DNA of 64,000 bases from Halioglobus maricola (GCF_009388985.1 NZ_CP036422.1:1068501-1132500); one strand, 5' to 3'. Positions 25,128-34,964 are shown, counted from the stretch's first letter. Notes: generated by a model not told the origin, from the sequence alone. A program made the numbers and translations.

Positions 25128-25478
25128 TTACATATTGTCCGGTCCCCAGTAGGCCTTCATGCTTACCACCTTGCCCTGGTCATCAAACTCGAACACATCG
25201 ATGATATCGATGCTCATCTCGCCCATGTTGACCTGAAAGGGGAAGGCCGCGGTGTTCGCGGCAGAGCGCACCGGGCCGGTGATCGCGAGCTTTGCGCCGG
25301 AGCTCAGGGCGCCTTCATAGAAGGCACACACCGCTTCGATACCCTCGTGCAGGTCAGTACCGACCGGATCTTCGACGACAGCGTTGTCGGCGTAGATGTC
25401 ACGGATGATTGCCATGTCCTGTTTTTCGAAAGCTTCCACGTAGCGGTTAACTACCGCAACTTTTTCTGCGTAATCCAT
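25128..25478 (-). CDS. Ketosteroid-isomerase-like NTF2-fold protein
   Basis: A 116-residue protein that aligns along its length with bacterial steroid delta-5-3-ketoisomerase. The catalytic triad positions are kept: Tyr13 in NRYVEAF, Asp37 in VVEDPVG and Asp94 in DIIDVFEF, and the end matches GKVVSM. In the known family these shift a steroid double bond; related SnoaL-like proteins do other work, so the substrate is an inference. The start ATG at 25478 has AAAGGAA upstream; the frame stays open further upstream but that part is shadow of the neighbouring gene. It follows two acyl-CoA dehydrogenase genes in the same direction, 13 bases apart, consistent with steroid or acyl-CoA breakdown. Confidence 0.88.
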   Translation of the reverse strand: MDYAEKVAVVNRYVEAFEKQDMAIIRDIYADNAVVEDPVGTDLHEGIEAVCAFYEGALSSGAKLAITGPVRSAANTAAFPFQVNMGEMSIDIIDVFEFDDQGKVVSMKAYWGPDNM

Positions 25479-25491
25479 AATCTTGTTCCTT

Positions 25492-26631
25492 TCAGTAGCC
25501 ACACAGGGTGGCGTAACGGTCCTTGTGAAAACCCGTGTCGCCAAATATCTGCATCGCGACGCGGGCGCGTTTGAGGAATAGGCCGATTTCCAACTCGTCC
25601 GTGACGCCGATACCGCCATGCATCTGCACCGCTTCATTGGTGACGAGCTGAACCAGGTCATTGAGACGGGCCTTGGCCAGGCTGGCCAGCAGTGGGAGTT
25701 GTTCTGGTGACTCATCGACACTGGACAGTGCCTGCAGGATAACCGAGCGCGCAAGCTCGAGTTGGGTCTGCATGTAGGCCGCACGGTGCTGCAGGGCCTG
25801 GAAGCTGCCGATAAGAGCACCGAACTGCTCCCTATACTTCAGATAGGCTACGGTGCGCTCGAAACACTCCAGGGCAATTCCCATCATTTCGGCTGCGAGT
25901 GCAACCCGTCCGCGATCAAGCACGGGCTCAAGCACATGCCAGCCATAGCCCAGGTCGCCGACCAGCGCATGCCGATCGACGCTCACATTATCGAAAGAGA
26001 TATTTGCTGCATTGCGACTATCGGCCATGATCGTGCGCTGGACGGTGACACCCTCTGCCTGCCTGGGGACCAGAAACAGGCTGATACCCTTCGGTGTATT
26101 TCCCTCGCCTTCGCTGCGGGTCGCAACCAGCAGTTGGTCTGCGCTATGGCCGTCGAGGACAAAGGTTTTTCGGCCGTTGATGACGAAGCCGTCTTCCCGG
26201 GCCTCGGCAGTGGTCGCAATTAGCGTGGGCTTGTGGCGACTGGATTCTTCCAGTCCAAGGGCCAGGGTCAGTTCACCGGCAGCGATGGCTGGCAGAAGCG
26301 TTTCTTTCTGGCTTTCACTGCCGCCAATGAGAATCGCAGATGCGCCGACCACGGCGGATGCAAACAAAGGTGAAGCGCTGAGCGTGCGGCCCGCTTCTTC
26401 CATCAATACGCCAAGGCCAAGGAAGCCGAAGTCCAGGCCACCGTACTGTTCCGGCAAAATGATGCTGGCCCAGCCGAGTTCGGTCATCTGCTGCCAGAGC
26501 GCGTTGTCGTATCCGGTTTCGCTTTTGTTGTCGCGCAGCGCACGTAGCGCTGTAACAGGTGCACTGCTTTGCAGGAATTCCCTCGCGGTATCCTGGAGCA
26601 AGCGCTGTTCTTCATTCAGTACCAGTGTCAT
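25492..26631 (-). CDS. Acyl-CoA dehydrogenase family protein
   Basis: A 379-residue flavoprotein of the acyl-CoA dehydrogenase fold with an N-terminal helical domain, a beta middle domain and a C-terminal helical domain (RGRVALAAEMMGIALECFER, EAVQMHGGIGVTDELEIG). The usual catalytic Glu position near the end reads MQIFGDTGFHKDRYA, with no obvious Glu. Several steroid-type dehydrogenases work as two-gene heteromers in which only some subunits carry the catalytic base. This gene follows another acyl-CoA dehydrogenase by 9 bases, so a heteromer is plausible. AGGAG lies just before the ATG. Confidence 0.92.
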   Translation of the reverse strand: MTLVLNEEQRLLQDTAREFLQSSAPVTALRALRDNKSETGYDNALWQQMTELGWASIILPEQYGGLDFGFLGLGVLMEEAGRTLSASPLFASAVVGASAILIGGSESQKETLLPAIAAGELTLALGLEESSRHKPTLIATTAEAREDGFVINGRKTFVLDGHSADQLLVATRSEGEGNTPKGISLFLVPRQAEGVTVQRTIMADSRNAANISFDNVSVDRHALVGDLGYGWHVLEPVLDRGRVALAAEMMGIALECFERTVAYLKYREQFGALIGSFQALQHRAAYMQTQLELARSVILQALSSVDESPEQLPLLASLAKARLNDLVQLVTNEAVQMHGGIGVTDELEIGLFLKRARVAMQIFGDTGFHKDRYATLCGY

Positions 26632-26640
26632 CTAAATCTC

Positions 26641-27855
26641 CTATCCCTGAGGCAGCTCGAGCACATTTTTGGCGATCAGGTTCAGTTGAACTTCCGAGGT
26701 GCCGCCGGCAATTGTCATGGCGTAGGACATGGCCCAAAGCCGCAGCGTATCGAGCTCGGCTCGATTGAAGCCCTCGCCTTCCCAGCCCAGGCCCTGGCTG
26801 CCCATGATCGCCAGCAAGAGTTCGCTCTTCTGTTTCTCGGCCTCGGTGCCCGCGTATTTCATGATGAGCGGTGCGGCACTGCGTACCCCGGCTATCTTCT
26901 CTTCGAAGGTACGGAAGTGTGTGAGGCCAATGGCATGCATTTCCATGTCGTACTCAACCAGCTTCGAACGCAGCTCGTGGTCGCTGATCTTGCCGTCTTC
27001 AAAGTCCAGGTATTGCCGGGCTGCCTGGTTTGGGACCACGATTTCGCGCGGGGAGTCGCTGCCGAGTTCGGACATCAGCTTGCGCTCATGGACCAGCAAT
27101 GCCTTGGCCACGCTCCAGCCTTTATTGAGTTCCCCGACCAGGTTCTTCTTGGGTACTTTTACGTCGTCGAAGAACGTCTGGCAAAACTCGGACTCACCGC
27201 TGATCAGTTCGATCGGGGTGGTGCTTATGCCGGGGTCGTCCATGTCGATAAGCAGGAAGCTGATGCCCTCCTGCTTCTTTGCGTCTGGATCGGTGCGCAC
27301 AAGGCAGAAAATTCGGTCAGCCTTGTCTGCCGAGGTCGTCCAGGTTTTGGAGCCGTTGACCAGATAGTAGTCGCCCTTGTCCTCGGCCTTGCATTGCAGG
27401 CTCGCCAGATCGGAGCCAGAGCCCGGCTCAGAATAGCCCTGTGCCCAGCGTATGGTGCCATTGAGAATGTCGCGGATATGTTCCTGTTTTTGCGCCTCGT
27501 TGCCGAACTCCAGCATGGCGGGGCCAAGCATCCAGATGCCGTGGCCGTAAAGGGGAGCGCGCGCGCGGATAGCCTTCATTTCTTCCTTGATGACTTTGCC
27601 CTGTTGCGGGCTCAAACCGCCACCGCCGTATTCGCTGGGCCATTCAGGGCAAATCCACCCCTTGTCGCGCATGCGTTCAAACCAGATCCTGGCGTCATCG
27701 CTGGGGAACGAGGAGTCCCGGCCACCGTAGTACTGCTCTTCCGGTGTGATTGGCTGGCGCTGAGATTCGGGGCAGTTATCCTGCAACCAATCTCGAACTT
27801 CGAGGCGGAACTGTTCCAGATCCTGCACGTTGTTACTCCTTTCGGCAGCTGACAT
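26641..27855 (-). CDS. Acyl-CoA dehydrogenase family protein
   Basis: A 404-residue protein of the acyl-CoA dehydrogenase family. It shows the family middle-domain pattern WAQGYSEPGSGSDLASL, the downstream NGSKTWTTSADKAD and the C-terminal SYAMTIAGGTSEVQLNLIAK. The ATG at 27855 is chosen because GGAG lies five bases before it; an in-frame ATG at 27900 lacks such a site. It is the first gene of a three-gene minus-strand unit with a second dehydrogenase and a ketosteroid-isomerase-like protein. The products probably oxidise a CoA thioester in the cytoplasm with an electron-transferring flavoprotein; the acyl chain is unknown. Confidence 0.93.
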   Translation of the reverse strand: MSAAERSNNVQDLEQFRLEVRDWLQDNCPESQRQPITPEEQYYGGRDSSFPSDDARIWFERMRDKGWICPEWPSEYGGGGLSPQQGKVIKEEMKAIRARAPLYGHGIWMLGPAMLEFGNEAQKQEHIRDILNGTIRWAQGYSEPGSGSDLASLQCKAEDKGDYYLVNGSKTWTTSADKADRIFCLVRTDPDAKKQEGISFLLIDMDDPGISTTPIELISGESEFCQTFFDDVKVPKKNLVGELNKGWSVAKALLVHERKLMSELGSDSPREIVVPNQAARQYLDFEDGKISDHELRSKLVEYDMEMHAIGLTHFRTFEEKIAGVRSAAPLIMKYAGTEAEKQKSELLLAIMGSQGLGWEGEGFNRAELDTLRLWAMSYAMTIAGGTSEVQLNLIAKNVLELPQG

Positions 27856-28018
27856 GGTGTCTCCGTGGTTTGTTTCTGCAAGGGGAGGCTGGAGGCGCAT
27901 GTTATGTGCTTGCAGGCCCCTGATTGAAGGCTATTCAGGGTACCTGAGGGCGATTTTTCGGCAATAGCCTAAGAAGTCAGTCTTGCTGACAGATTGCGAC
28001 AACAGTGTGGCGCGTTTT

Positions 28019-29071
28019 CTACTGTGACTCGATCAACTCGACGACAAAGTCGAGCTCTTCTTCATCGCGGCGTGTGCGAATCGTTACCTTGTCACCCGGC
28101 TTGAACTTCTCCAGCGCGCTGAGATAGTCATCGCGATTGCGGATCCGCAGGTCGTCGATGTGGGTGATAACGTCCCCGAGTTCCACCTCGCGGCGGGAGA
28201 CACGGCGCGCGCCGGTGAGCCCGGCCTCTGCGGCAGGTAGCCCGGGATATACGTGAACAATGGGTACACCGTCGATCCGGTTGCGCTGAATCCAGCTGTC
28301 ACTGGCAAGCTCTACACCGATAATGGGATGCAGAATACGGCCGTAGGCAATCAGCTGCGGGACGACATCTTTGACCGTGTTCACTGGAATTGCAAAACCG
28401 ATGCCGGCACTGGCCCCGCTGGGGCTGTAGATGGCGGTGTTTACGCCCACCAGTTGTCCTAGTGAGTTGAGCAAGGGGCCGCCGGAGTTACCCGGGTTGA
28501 TAGCCGCATCGGTCTGGATGACCCCGCGGATTGTGCGCCCACTGGGGGACTGGATTTCCCGGCCGAGCGCACTGACCACGCCGGTTGTCAGGGTTGTGTC
28601 CAGGCCGAAGGGATTGCCGATGGCCAACACCTTGCGGCCGACTGAAAGCTCAGAGGAGTCTCCGAGCGGCAGACTGACCAGATCGTCTGGCGGATTTTCG
28701 ATACGCAATACCGCGAGATCTTTCTCTGGTGCCACACCGATGAGCTCGGCCTCGAATTCCCGTTGATCATCGAGGGTAACGATTAAACGATGTGCGCCGG
28801 CGATAACATGAAAATTGGTGACGATCAGGCCGCTGTCTTTCCAGATGAATCCGCTGCCAGCGCCGCGTGGAATTTCCTGCACATTGCGCGAGAACAGGCT
28901 GCGGCGCAGGGCGGTGTTCGTGACGTAAACGACCGAGGGACTGGCCCTGCCGAAAATTTCTGTGCTATTGCGCTCATCTTCAGTGGCGAAGCTCAGGTAG
29001 TCGACATTCTTCGCTTGCGCCGCCAAAGGCAGCGCTGCGAGCAGGATAAACAGGGTCAGAAAACTGCGCAT
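28019..29071 (-). CDS. degS: DegS/AlgW-like periplasmic serine protease with one PDZ domain
   Basis: A 350-residue protein, close to the length of DegS, with an N-terminal hydrophobic segment ending AQA that could be a cleaved signal or an anchor. The trypsin-like triad is visible: His in VTNFHVIAG, Asp in PEKDLAVLRI and Ser in NPGNSGGPLL. One C-terminal PDZ domain follows (ELGDVITHIDDLRIRNRDDY). DegS-type proteases cut anti-sigma factor RseA in response to misfolded outer-membrane proteins. It lies 5 bases after a DUF1499 membrane protein gene in the same direction. A single PDZ domain argues against DegP/DegQ. Confidence 0.9.
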   Translation of the reverse strand: MRSFLTLFILLAALPLAAQAKNVDYLSFATEDERNSTEIFGRASPSVVYVTNTALRRSLFSRNVQEIPRGAGSGFIWKDSGLIVTNFHVIAGAHRLIVTLDDQREFEAELIGVAPEKDLAVLRIENPPDDLVSLPLGDSSELSVGRKVLAIGNPFGLDTTLTTGVVSALGREIQSPSGRTIRGVIQTDAAINPGNSGGPLLNSLGQLVGVNTAIYSPSGASAGIGFAIPVNTVKDVVPQLIAYGRILHPIIGVELASDSWIQRNRIDGVPIVHVYPGLPAAEAGLTGARRVSRREVELGDVITHIDDLRIRNRDDYLSALEKFKPGDKVTIRTRRDEEELDFVVELIESQ

Positions 29072-29076
29072 AACCG

Positions 29077-29796
29077 TTACTGTTGAGTGAATGCCTGAAT
29101 GAATTTGCGGATGCGGGCGGCGTTTGCCCCGAGGTCTGAGCGACCCACGCGGGATACCGAGCGCAGATCGATCATGGTGCCCGCTTCATTGCTCGTGATG
29201 CGAATAGCGACATCGTCGGTAAATCCCATGATGGCCGTGCTGGCCGCAGCTTCGATGTAGCCTGCATTCAGGTCATCCCGATAAACATCCCAGCCCAAGT
29301 CCTGCGCGGTAGCCAGAGCCTGTGCATACGCTTCGTCGATAGACAGGTGAGTTTCCAGCGTTGCCAGATCGCTATAGGCCTGGCGGGCTGTCTCTATGAC
29401 TTCCGGGTCGATGCGCAGGCTGTTGGCATCGTTGCCGCGCTTACTCTGGGCGGCACTGAAGGCAGGTGGGTTGTCGGGATCGGTGGTGATGTCGTGTATG
29501 GGTGGATAGTCGCCCATCCCTGCGACCATGCTCAGCAGGATTGCCGTCCCCGGTATGGCCAGCAGGCCGCGTCTACGCAGTGCGTTCCCATGGGGGCGGT
29601 AGAGGGGGAACAGTCCGAGTACCAGGGCTAAAACCAGAAGGATTGTGGAACCGAGACAGCCGATGGCAAACAGCATGAGGCCCTGCTGCCAGGCGCCAGA
29701 ACGCACGGTCAGTACCGCGATTGGCAGGATCACCAGCATGGTGATCGCCAGGTAGCCAACCCAGTTGACTAGTTTCGAAGATGTTTTCTCGTGCAT
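29077..29796 (-). CDS. DUF1499 domain membrane protein
   Basis: A 239-residue protein with three hydrophobic segments in the first 95 residues and a C-terminal DUF1499-type domain (YPPIHDITTDPDNPPAF, later LGWDVYRDDLNAGYIEAAAS and DDVAIRI). The biochemical role of this domain is not established. The gene is co-directional with degS, 5 bases apart, so envelope stress is a possible context. Confidence 0.88.
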   Translation of the reverse strand: MHEKTSSKLVNWVGYLAITMLVILPIAVLTVRSGAWQQGLMLFAIGCLGSTILLVLALVLGLFPLYRPHGNALRRRGLLAIPGTAILLSMVAGMGDYPPIHDITTDPDNPPAFSAAQSKRGNDANSLRIDPEVIETARQAYSDLATLETHLSIDEAYAQALATAQDLGWDVYRDDLNAGYIEAAASTAIMGFTDDVAIRITSNEAGTMIDLRSVSRVGRSDLGANAARIRKFIQAFTQQ

Positions 29797-29930
29797 GTTA
29801 TTGCTCTCTCGGCTGTGCTGGAGTTTAAGAATACTACCCGGACTGCATCGTTGCGAGGGGGCGATTGAGCCTGCCTCGTGCTTCTGATTTACTTGGGGCC
29901 CTGATAATAATATTCAAGGCAACGACACAC

Positions 29931-30638
29931 GTGGAAAAACTGATCTTCCCTCTCTGGAAACCGGAAGCCCAAAGTGGCGACCAATTTCGCGATACGCTGC
30001 TGGCTCAGCGTGAAAACCTCAGCGCCCTGCAGGGTGTTAGGGCCGGGCGCCTGTTGGTCGTCGATAGTGATGTGGAGCTCTGTGCTCATCGTCGGCAGGA
30101 TCATTCCAAACCGGTACCTGACGGCATTCTGACCCTGTGGATGAACCGCGCAGAGGAGGGCGGGGCTGTCGGAGAGTTTCTGGCGCCGCTGGTGAATCGC
30201 TTCACGAGCTACCTGGCCACTGAGTCGGAGCCGCTGATAAACGAAGAGCACGCCGCCAAACCGGGCGAGCGAGTGCCTGGTTTCTGCCACGTGGTATTCC
30301 TGCAGCGGCCACCCTGGTTGAGTGAGCCTCAGTGGCTGGAGATCTGGCATGGCCGGCATACCCAGGTGGCGATTGATATTCAGTCGACGTTCGCCTATCG
30401 CCAGAATGTGCTGGTTCGCAGCCTCAGCTACGCTGCACCGCCATTGGACGCCATGATAGAAGAGAACTTCCCTGCGGCAGCGATGACGTCAGATTACGCC
30501 TTTTACGATGTGGAAGAAGGCGACGATGCTGCTGTGGCAGAGAGAGGTCAGCAAATGCTGGACAGTGTGGCGAGGTTCATTGATTTCGACAAAATCGACG
30601 TCATCCCAACCAGTGAGTACACGCTGAAGCTGCTCTAG
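29931..30638 (+). CDS. EthD-like dimeric alpha-beta barrel protein
   Basis: About 235 residues. The N-terminal [11 protein letters not shown] and the second [14 protein letters not shown] with [13 protein letters not shown] look like two copies of an EthD/ferredoxin-like barrel. These proteins are often linked to degradation pathways but their reactions are mostly unknown. The start is uncertain: GTG 29931 begins the conserved part, while an in-frame TTG at 29865 would add 22 residues. The gene overlaps the converging htpX gene by 4 bases. Confidence 0.78.
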   Translation: MEKLIFPLWKPEAQSGDQFRDTLLAQRENLSALQGVRAGRLLVVDSDVELCAHRRQDHSKPVPDGILTLWMNRAEEGGAVGEFLAPLVNRFTSYLATESEPLINEEHAAKPGERVPGFCHVVFLQRPPWLSEPQWLEIWHGRHTQVAIDIQSTFAYRQNVLVRSLSYAAPPLDAMIEENFPAAAMTSDYAFYDVEEGDDAAVAERGQQMLDSVARFIDFDKIDVIPTSEYTLKLL

Positions 30639-31516
30639 CCTGCCTGTAGTGCCCGGATCCGGTCTTCCAGCGGCGGGTGCGACCGAAACAGGCCAGAAAA
30701 GCCTTCCTTGAGTTGCTCGCTGATACCGAAGGCGGTCAGTTCGCCTGGAAGATCCTGAGGGAGTCCTTGTTCTTCCCGCAGCCTTTGCAAGGCCGCGATC
30801 ATATCGCGATTCGTGGTGAGGCCGGCACCTGCAGCGTCGGCCCGGTATTCACGCCAGCGCGAAAACCAGAACACGATCATGCTGGCGAGCATGCCCAAAA
30901 CCAGCTCGGCTACAATCGTCACAACGTAGTAGCCGATGCCACGGCCGCGCTCAGTTTTGAAGATAACCCGGTCGACGGTATGGCCGATGATGCGGGCGAG
31001 GAACATGACGAAGGTGTTCACCACACCTTGAATGAGCGTCAGTGTGATCATATCGCCGTTGGCAACATGGCCGATTTCATGGGCCATTACTGCTTTTACT
31101 TCCTCCCGCCGAAAACGCTGAAGCAAGCCCGCACTCACTGCTACCAACGCATCATTCCGGTTCCAGCCTGTGGCGAATGCATTGGCAGCCTGGGACGGAA
31201 ATATGCCTACTTCAGGCATACCAATACCGGCTTCGTCAGCCAGTTCACGCACGGTGTCGAGTAGCCAGCGCTCTTCCTGATTGCGGGGTTCCTCAATGAG
31301 GGCAGTACCCGTACCGCGTTTCGCCATCCACTTGGAAAGAAACAGCGAGATAAGCGATCCACCGAAGCCGAACACGGCGCAAAACACCAACAGTGAACCA
31401 AGGTTCAAGTCCACGCCGTTGGCGGCCAGCATACCCTCTAAGCCCAGTAGCTTGAAGACTGTGCTGACCAGTATCAGGACAGCCATGTTGGTGGCCAGAA
31501 ACAGCAGTATGCGCAT
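30635..31516 (-). CDS. htpX: Heat-shock membrane zinc protease HtpX
   Basis: A 293-residue polytopic protease of family M48 with two N-terminal membrane helices, the zinc motif HEIGH in [15 protein letters not shown] and two more hydrophobic segments after it ([20 protein letters not shown] and [17 protein letters not shown]). The further Glu ligand is in [10 protein letters not shown]. HtpX degrades misfolded inner-membrane proteins with FtsH. It is the last gene of a five-gene block with a DnaJ membrane protein and a VWA protein, 7 bases from the gene upstream. Confidence 0.97.
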   Translation of the reverse strand: MRILLFLATNMAVLILVSTVFKLLGLEGMLAANGVDLNLGSLLVFCAVFGFGGSLISLFLSKWMAKRGTGTALIEEPRNQEERWLLDTVRELADEAGIGMPEVGIFPSQAANAFATGWNRNDALVAVSAGLLQRFRREEVKAVMAHEIGHVANGDMITLTLIQGVVNTFVMFLARIIGHTVDRVIFKTERGRGIGYYVVTIVAELVLGMLASMIVFWFSRWREYRADAAGAGLTTNRDMIAALQRLREEQGLPQDLPGELTAFGISEQLKEGFSGLFRSHPPLEDRIRALQAG

Positions 31517-31523
31517 GGATGTG

Positions 31524-31844
31524 TTACTCCGCAGGGGGGGTAGGATTCGTTTCGACCGCTGTTTCTGTACCGGGTTCCTCTAGTTCTACCGCTGTCTCTA
31601 CCTCTGGCGTGGGAAGCGGTACCTGGCTCGGTTCCACCACCGGCAGGCCTCGCTCAGACAGCGTCGTGGCGGCCACTTCGCCGCGCAGTTCGATGTCCTT
31701 CGATGACAGCTCAAACAGGGTATTGATGGCCTCGTCTTCATGTTTCGCCTGCAGCACAGTTTTGGGTTCGGCTCCGCTCACCCAGGTCTTACTCTTGCCC
31801 CAGTAGTGGCCGTGCTGGTTGCGGATAACATATACATCAGTCAT
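31524..31844 (-). CDS. Small protein of unknown function between htpX and a DnaJ gene
   Basis: A 106-residue protein with a folded-looking N-terminal half ([20 protein letters not shown]) and a Pro/Glu/Thr-rich C-terminal tail that looks disordered. I do not recognise the family. It lies 7 bases upstream of htpX in the same direction. No signal peptide is seen, so it is probably cytoplasmic. Confidence 0.75.
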   Translation of the reverse strand: MTDVYVIRNQHGHYWGKSKTWVSGAEPKTVLQAKHEDEAINTLFELSSKDIELRGEVAATTLSERGLPVVEPSQVPLPTPEVETAVELEEPGTETAVETNPTPPAE

Positions 31845-31906
31845 TAAATGAGTCCTTCAAAATTGATCGCGGGAAGTGTATCGGGGTGGTGCCTGCGGGG
31901 AAAGGG

Positions 31907-32620
31907 CTAGCCCAGCAGGAAGTCCTTGGCCTGGTTGATTTTAGCCGCAAGATAGTCGTTGCCGCCTCGGTCAGGGTGTAATTTCTGCATTAGTTTACGG
32001 TGAGCCGCCACAATCTCGTCTTCCTCGGCTTCCTCGTCCAGGCCTAGCACTGCCAGTGCCTCCTTGCGATTCATGCCCCCAGGGCCGGTACGATTATCGG
32101 TGCTGCCCTGATCTGCGGCCCCCTCATAGCTGCCAAAGCGCTGTTCCAGATAGCTCTGTAGCAATTGCGCTGAATCCGGGTCCTGGGCCTGGCAGTAGGC
32201 CATGAGCTCATCCAGTGCTTCGCGTTGCATGTCGGCCAAGCGCCAGCCTTTATAGGCGCCCTCCAGAACTTCGCCATTGAGTGCGCCGCTCTCATGGTCG
32301 AGCTGCATACTCAGGATATCGGTACTCACCGTGGAGTGCTGGCCAGCGGGTGCCGCCTGGCCAAGCCGTGAGGCGAGTAATGGAAAGTAGCGAATCAGGC
32401 TCGGCGCCAGCTGGCGCGCTACGACCAGAAGACCGGTGAACGCGACTCCGATCCAGTGCATCTTGCCCGCGAGGGCAAGAATGACCACACCCACCACCGC
32501 TATGCCCAGCGCCAGCTTGGTGTACTCGCCGCGGCGTTTGTGTGGAGGCGCCGCCTGGGCACGTTTGAACAGGATGTACAGCACGACGGCGATGGCCGCT
32601 AACAAAATTAAACGAGGCAC
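31907..32620 (-). CDS. Membrane-anchored DnaJ domain protein
   Basis: A 237-residue protein with two hydrophobic segments near the N-terminus ([14 protein letters not shown] and [15 protein letters not shown]) and a C-terminal J domain with the HPD motif in [19 protein letters not shown]. The J domain stimulates DnaK; the membrane anchors place it at the inner membrane. The start is GTG. The layout is like DjlA or Tim14-type proteins but without a TerB domain that I can identify. It lies 7 bases after the VWA protein gene. Confidence 0.88.
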   Translation of the reverse strand: MPRLILLAAIAVVLYILFKRAQAAPPHKRRGEYTKLALGIAVVGVVILALAGKMHWIGVAFTGLLVVARQLAPSLIRYFPLLASRLGQAAPAGQHSTVSTDILSMQLDHESGALNGEVLEGAYKGWRLADMQREALDELMAYCQAQDPDSAQLLQSYLEQRFGSYEGAADQGSTDNRTGPGGMNRKEALAVLGLDEEAEEDEIVAAHRKLMQKLHPDRGGNDYLAAKINQAKDFLLG

Positions 32621-32627
32621 AGGAATC

Positions 32628-33314
32628 TCAGCGCTTTAGTTGGTCAAGCAGCAGTTTATCACCCTCGCCACCCTGTTTCTCAAGCGCTGCTGTACCGCCC
32701 GCTGCGTAACGCGCCACGGCACCCAGTAGCGATGCCAGCTTACTCGCGCTGCGCTGGTCGAAACGGGCGTAGCCACCCCGGCTCAAACTGGCCATGCGGC
32801 GATAACATTGTTCTACTTGCGGCTCACCCCCCTCCTGGAACATGAACAGGGGCAATTTCAGTATTCCACACTCGCCGGCCAGCTGGCACAGGGAGTCGGG
32901 GCTTTCTTCCACGGCATCACCGATGAATACCAGGGCTCTCAGGGGCTCCTGGCGGTGCTCCTGCAATGCGTGGCGCAAGAGGCGGCGAATCTGGGTGTGA
33001 CCGCCTTCGCATTGGACCCTGGCCATGGTGCTGGCCAGCTGCTTGCTGTCATCCAGCCAGGGGCTGGCGAAGAAATCGTTGAAGCCGCGATAGTAACTCA
33101 GCTGTACCCGCAGCGAGGCGATGCCGGAAGCGGCGCGAAACATCTCTCCTTGCAGGTGGCAGGCGCTGTCCCAGGTGGGTTGGCGGCTCGCGGTGGCGTC
33201 GATGGCGAAGAGCAGGCGGGGTTGGTGGCGTCTGAACTCAGTGATATCACGGCTTTGCTTGAGAAACCGGTCTATCTCCTGGGTATTGGAACGGCGACTG
33301 GGAGGTTTGGCCAT
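32628..33314 (-). CDS. von Willebrand A domain protein
   Basis: A 228-residue soluble protein whose first strand carries the metal-ion-dependent adhesion site [10 protein letters not shown] (DxTxS). Later strands read [12 protein letters not shown] and [10 protein letters not shown], as expected for the VWA fold. It has no signal peptide, so the domain is cytoplasmic and probably mediates protein contacts. It sits between a 61-residue protein (9 bases upstream) and the DnaJ membrane protein (7 bases downstream). Confidence 0.88.
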   Translation of the reverse strand: MAKPPSRRSNTQEIDRFLKQSRDITEFRRHQPRLLFAIDATASRQPTWDSACHLQGEMFRAASGIASLRVQLSYYRGFNDFFASPWLDDSKQLASTMARVQCEGGHTQIRRLLRHALQEHRQEPLRALVFIGDAVEESPDSLCQLAGECGILKLPLFMFQEGGEPQVEQCYRRMASLSRGGYARFDQRSASKLASLLGAVARYAAGGTAALEKQGGEGDKLLLDQLKR

Positions 33315-33323
33315 GTTGGCCCA

Positions 33324-33509
33324 TCATGCGTGGTGGCTTGTGTCTCCCAGTTTACCGATCTCTACGAGTTCTGCCAGATAGTGGCGACGTTCCGCCAATT
33401 CAGTGACGACGCGCGCGAGATCTGCATCGCCGATGGTGTTGCCCTGTTCGTTATTGACGAGTTGCCACAGCTTTCGGCTGCATAACTCGCTTGGATTGAT
33501 ATTGTTCAT
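33324..33509 (-). CDS. Small protein upstream of the VWA gene
   Basis: A 61-residue protein MNNINPSELCSRKLWQLVNN... with a helical, charged sequence. The ATG at 33509 is chosen because the upstream extension of the frame (to 33764) is an unlikely coding composition and overlaps the msrA start. It is 9 bases from the VWA gene. The function is unknown; the leading AGAGAG is only a weak ribosome binding site. Confidence 0.6.
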   Translation of the reverse strand: MNNINPSELCSRKLWQLVNNEQGNTIGDADLARVVTELAERRHYLAELVEIGKLGDTSHHA

Positions 33510-33723
33510 TTGCAAAGTGTGTCTCTCTTTTCTTCGTTGTCCGGGGAAAGGGTGCCCCTGGAATGGGTGGTTGATTCCAGAATAGGCCGGTCTTATGACA
33601 TTGGTATGACAGGGGAAAGCGACGCTTTCCGCCCCGGGGAGTAGCCCGAGCTTACACCTAATGACCAGATATTGGAAATGGGTGGGGTTGAATTGGCTTT
33701 GTATTGGGTGTCTACTGCGGCCC

Positions 33724-34380
33724 ATGAGCTTATTCAATATTCGTAAAAAGCATAGTTTACCCACTGCCGAGACGGCGCTCCCGGGTCGAACTGAGGCCCT
33801 GCCCGTTGCACAGGTTCACTTTGTGAACGGCAATCCAATGCAGGGGCCATTCCCCAATGAGATGGCAGTCGCCCTGTTTGGCATGGGATGTTTCTGGGGC
33901 GTTGAGCGCATGTTCTGGCAGTTGCCTGGCGTGTTTTCCACCGCCGTGGGTTACGCGGCGGGAATCACTCCGAACCCCACTTACGACGAGGTCTGCTCGG
34001 GCAAGACCGGGCACAACGAAGTGGTGCGAGTGATCTTCGATCCCGCCGTCATTGGCTACGATGAGTTGCTGAAAACGTTCTGGGAAGGGCACGACCCTAC
34101 CCAGGGGATGCGCCAGGGCAATGACCTGGGCACTCAGTATCGCTCGGGAATCTACGCAAGCAGTGACGAACAGCTAGCGTTGGCGATGGCGAGTCGCGAG
34201 GAGTTCCAGCGATCACTGGCGGCGGCTGGCTACGGAGAGATCACAACCGAGATCTTGCCCGCGCCTGACTTCTATTTCGCCGAGGACTATCACCAGCAAT
34301 ACCTAGCCAAGAACCCCGCGGGCTACTGCGGTTTGGGTGGCACCGGTGTGAGTTGCCCTATCGGGCTGAAAACTGACTAG
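33724..34380 (+). CDS. msrA: Peptide methionine-S-sulfoxide reductase MsrA
   Basis: A 218-residue enzyme that matches E. coli MsrA across its length: LPGR near the start, the catalytic [47 protein letters not shown] and the C-terminal resolving Cys in [14 protein letters not shown]. It reduces the S form of methionine sulfoxide in the cytoplasm with thioredoxin. The ATG at 33724 gives the usual N-terminus; the open frame extends to 33661 but is not conserved there. The end overlaps the converging CBS gene by 4 bases. Confidence 0.97.
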   Translation: MSLFNIRKKHSLPTAETALPGRTEALPVAQVHFVNGNPMQGPFPNEMAVALFGMGCFWGVERMFWQLPGVFSTAVGYAAGITPNPTYDEVCSGKTGHNEVVRVIFDPAVIGYDELLKTFWEGHDPTQGMRQGNDLGTQYRSGIYASSDEQLALAMASREEFQRSLAAAGYGEITTEILPAPDFYFAEDYHQQYLAKNPAGYCGLGGTGVSCPIGLKTD

Positions 34381-34859
34381 AGCGCGTCCAGCGCTTCTGC
34401 GCTACTGTCTTCGAAATCCGGCCCAGCCTCGGGCTCGACCTGCTCAAGTTGTTCCATCAGGTGGATGGCAATACTCACGAAATCCGAGTCGGTGATGATA
34501 CCTACCAACGTGCCGTCCTGAACTACCGGGACACAACCCAGTTTGTTTTGCTGCAGGAATAAGGCAGTTCCGCGCAGGCTGGCCTGCTGATCTACCGTTT
34601 GCACTGGTGTTGTCATGATGCTGGACAGCGCTACATGGGGTTCTTGCGCCGCGTGGGCCGTCTGGTCAGGCAGCACGCTGGAGTCAGCTGCGGCTAACAC
34701 ATCGCGTTGGGATACTACGCCCACCAGGCACTGATTACCGGTGATGATGGGAATGTGGCGAATGTGGTGCTGGGCCATGAGTTCGCGCGCCTGCGCGAGA
34801 TTGTCGTCCGGGCCCAGAGTGTAGGGCTGGGCAGTCATAATTTCTGCGACGCTAAGCAT
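34377..34859 (-). CDS. Tandem CBS domain protein
   Basis: A 160-residue protein made of two CBS motifs: [20 protein letters not shown] with [12 protein letters not shown], then [19 protein letters not shown] with [12 protein letters not shown]. Such stand-alone CBS pairs bind adenosyl ligands or regulate partner proteins. No other domain is present and the partner is unknown. The gene is alone, converging with msrA. Confidence 0.93.
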   Translation of the reverse strand: MLSVAEIMTAQPYTLGPDDNLAQARELMAQHHIRHIPIITGNQCLVGVVSQRDVLAAADSSVLPDQTAHAAQEPHVALSSIMTTPVQTVDQQASLRGTALFLQQNKLGCVPVVQDGTLVGIITDSDFVSIAIHLMEQLEQVEPEAGPDFEDSSAEALDAL

Positions 34860-34964
34860 GTGCTTACTCCTTCTGCTGCGTGTGCTGTGCAGAGTAGTGC
34901 GGCGTCGCAGTGAGCGCCTTGATCGCTGTCAAGAAAGGGTGGGGTGGTGCAGTGGAGAAGCGTT

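Noticed and set aside
25479..25820. Upstream extension of the ketosteroid-isomerase-like frame
   Set aside because: It overlaps the end of an acyl-CoA dehydrogenase gene on the same strand in another frame, and the homologous protein starts at 25478.
26569..27852. Long plus-strand open frame of 427 codons
   Set aside because: It is antisense to a clear acyl-CoA dehydrogenase with family motifs, and its own translation shows no recognisable domain.
33688..33716. TTGAAT and TCTACT 17 bases apart before msrA
   Set aside because: Transcription would begin on the msrA ATG itself, leaving no leader, so the match is probably chance.
33510..33764. Upstream extension of the small gene before the VWA gene
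   Set aside because: It overlaps the msrA start on the other strand, and a shorter start at 33509 is more natural.
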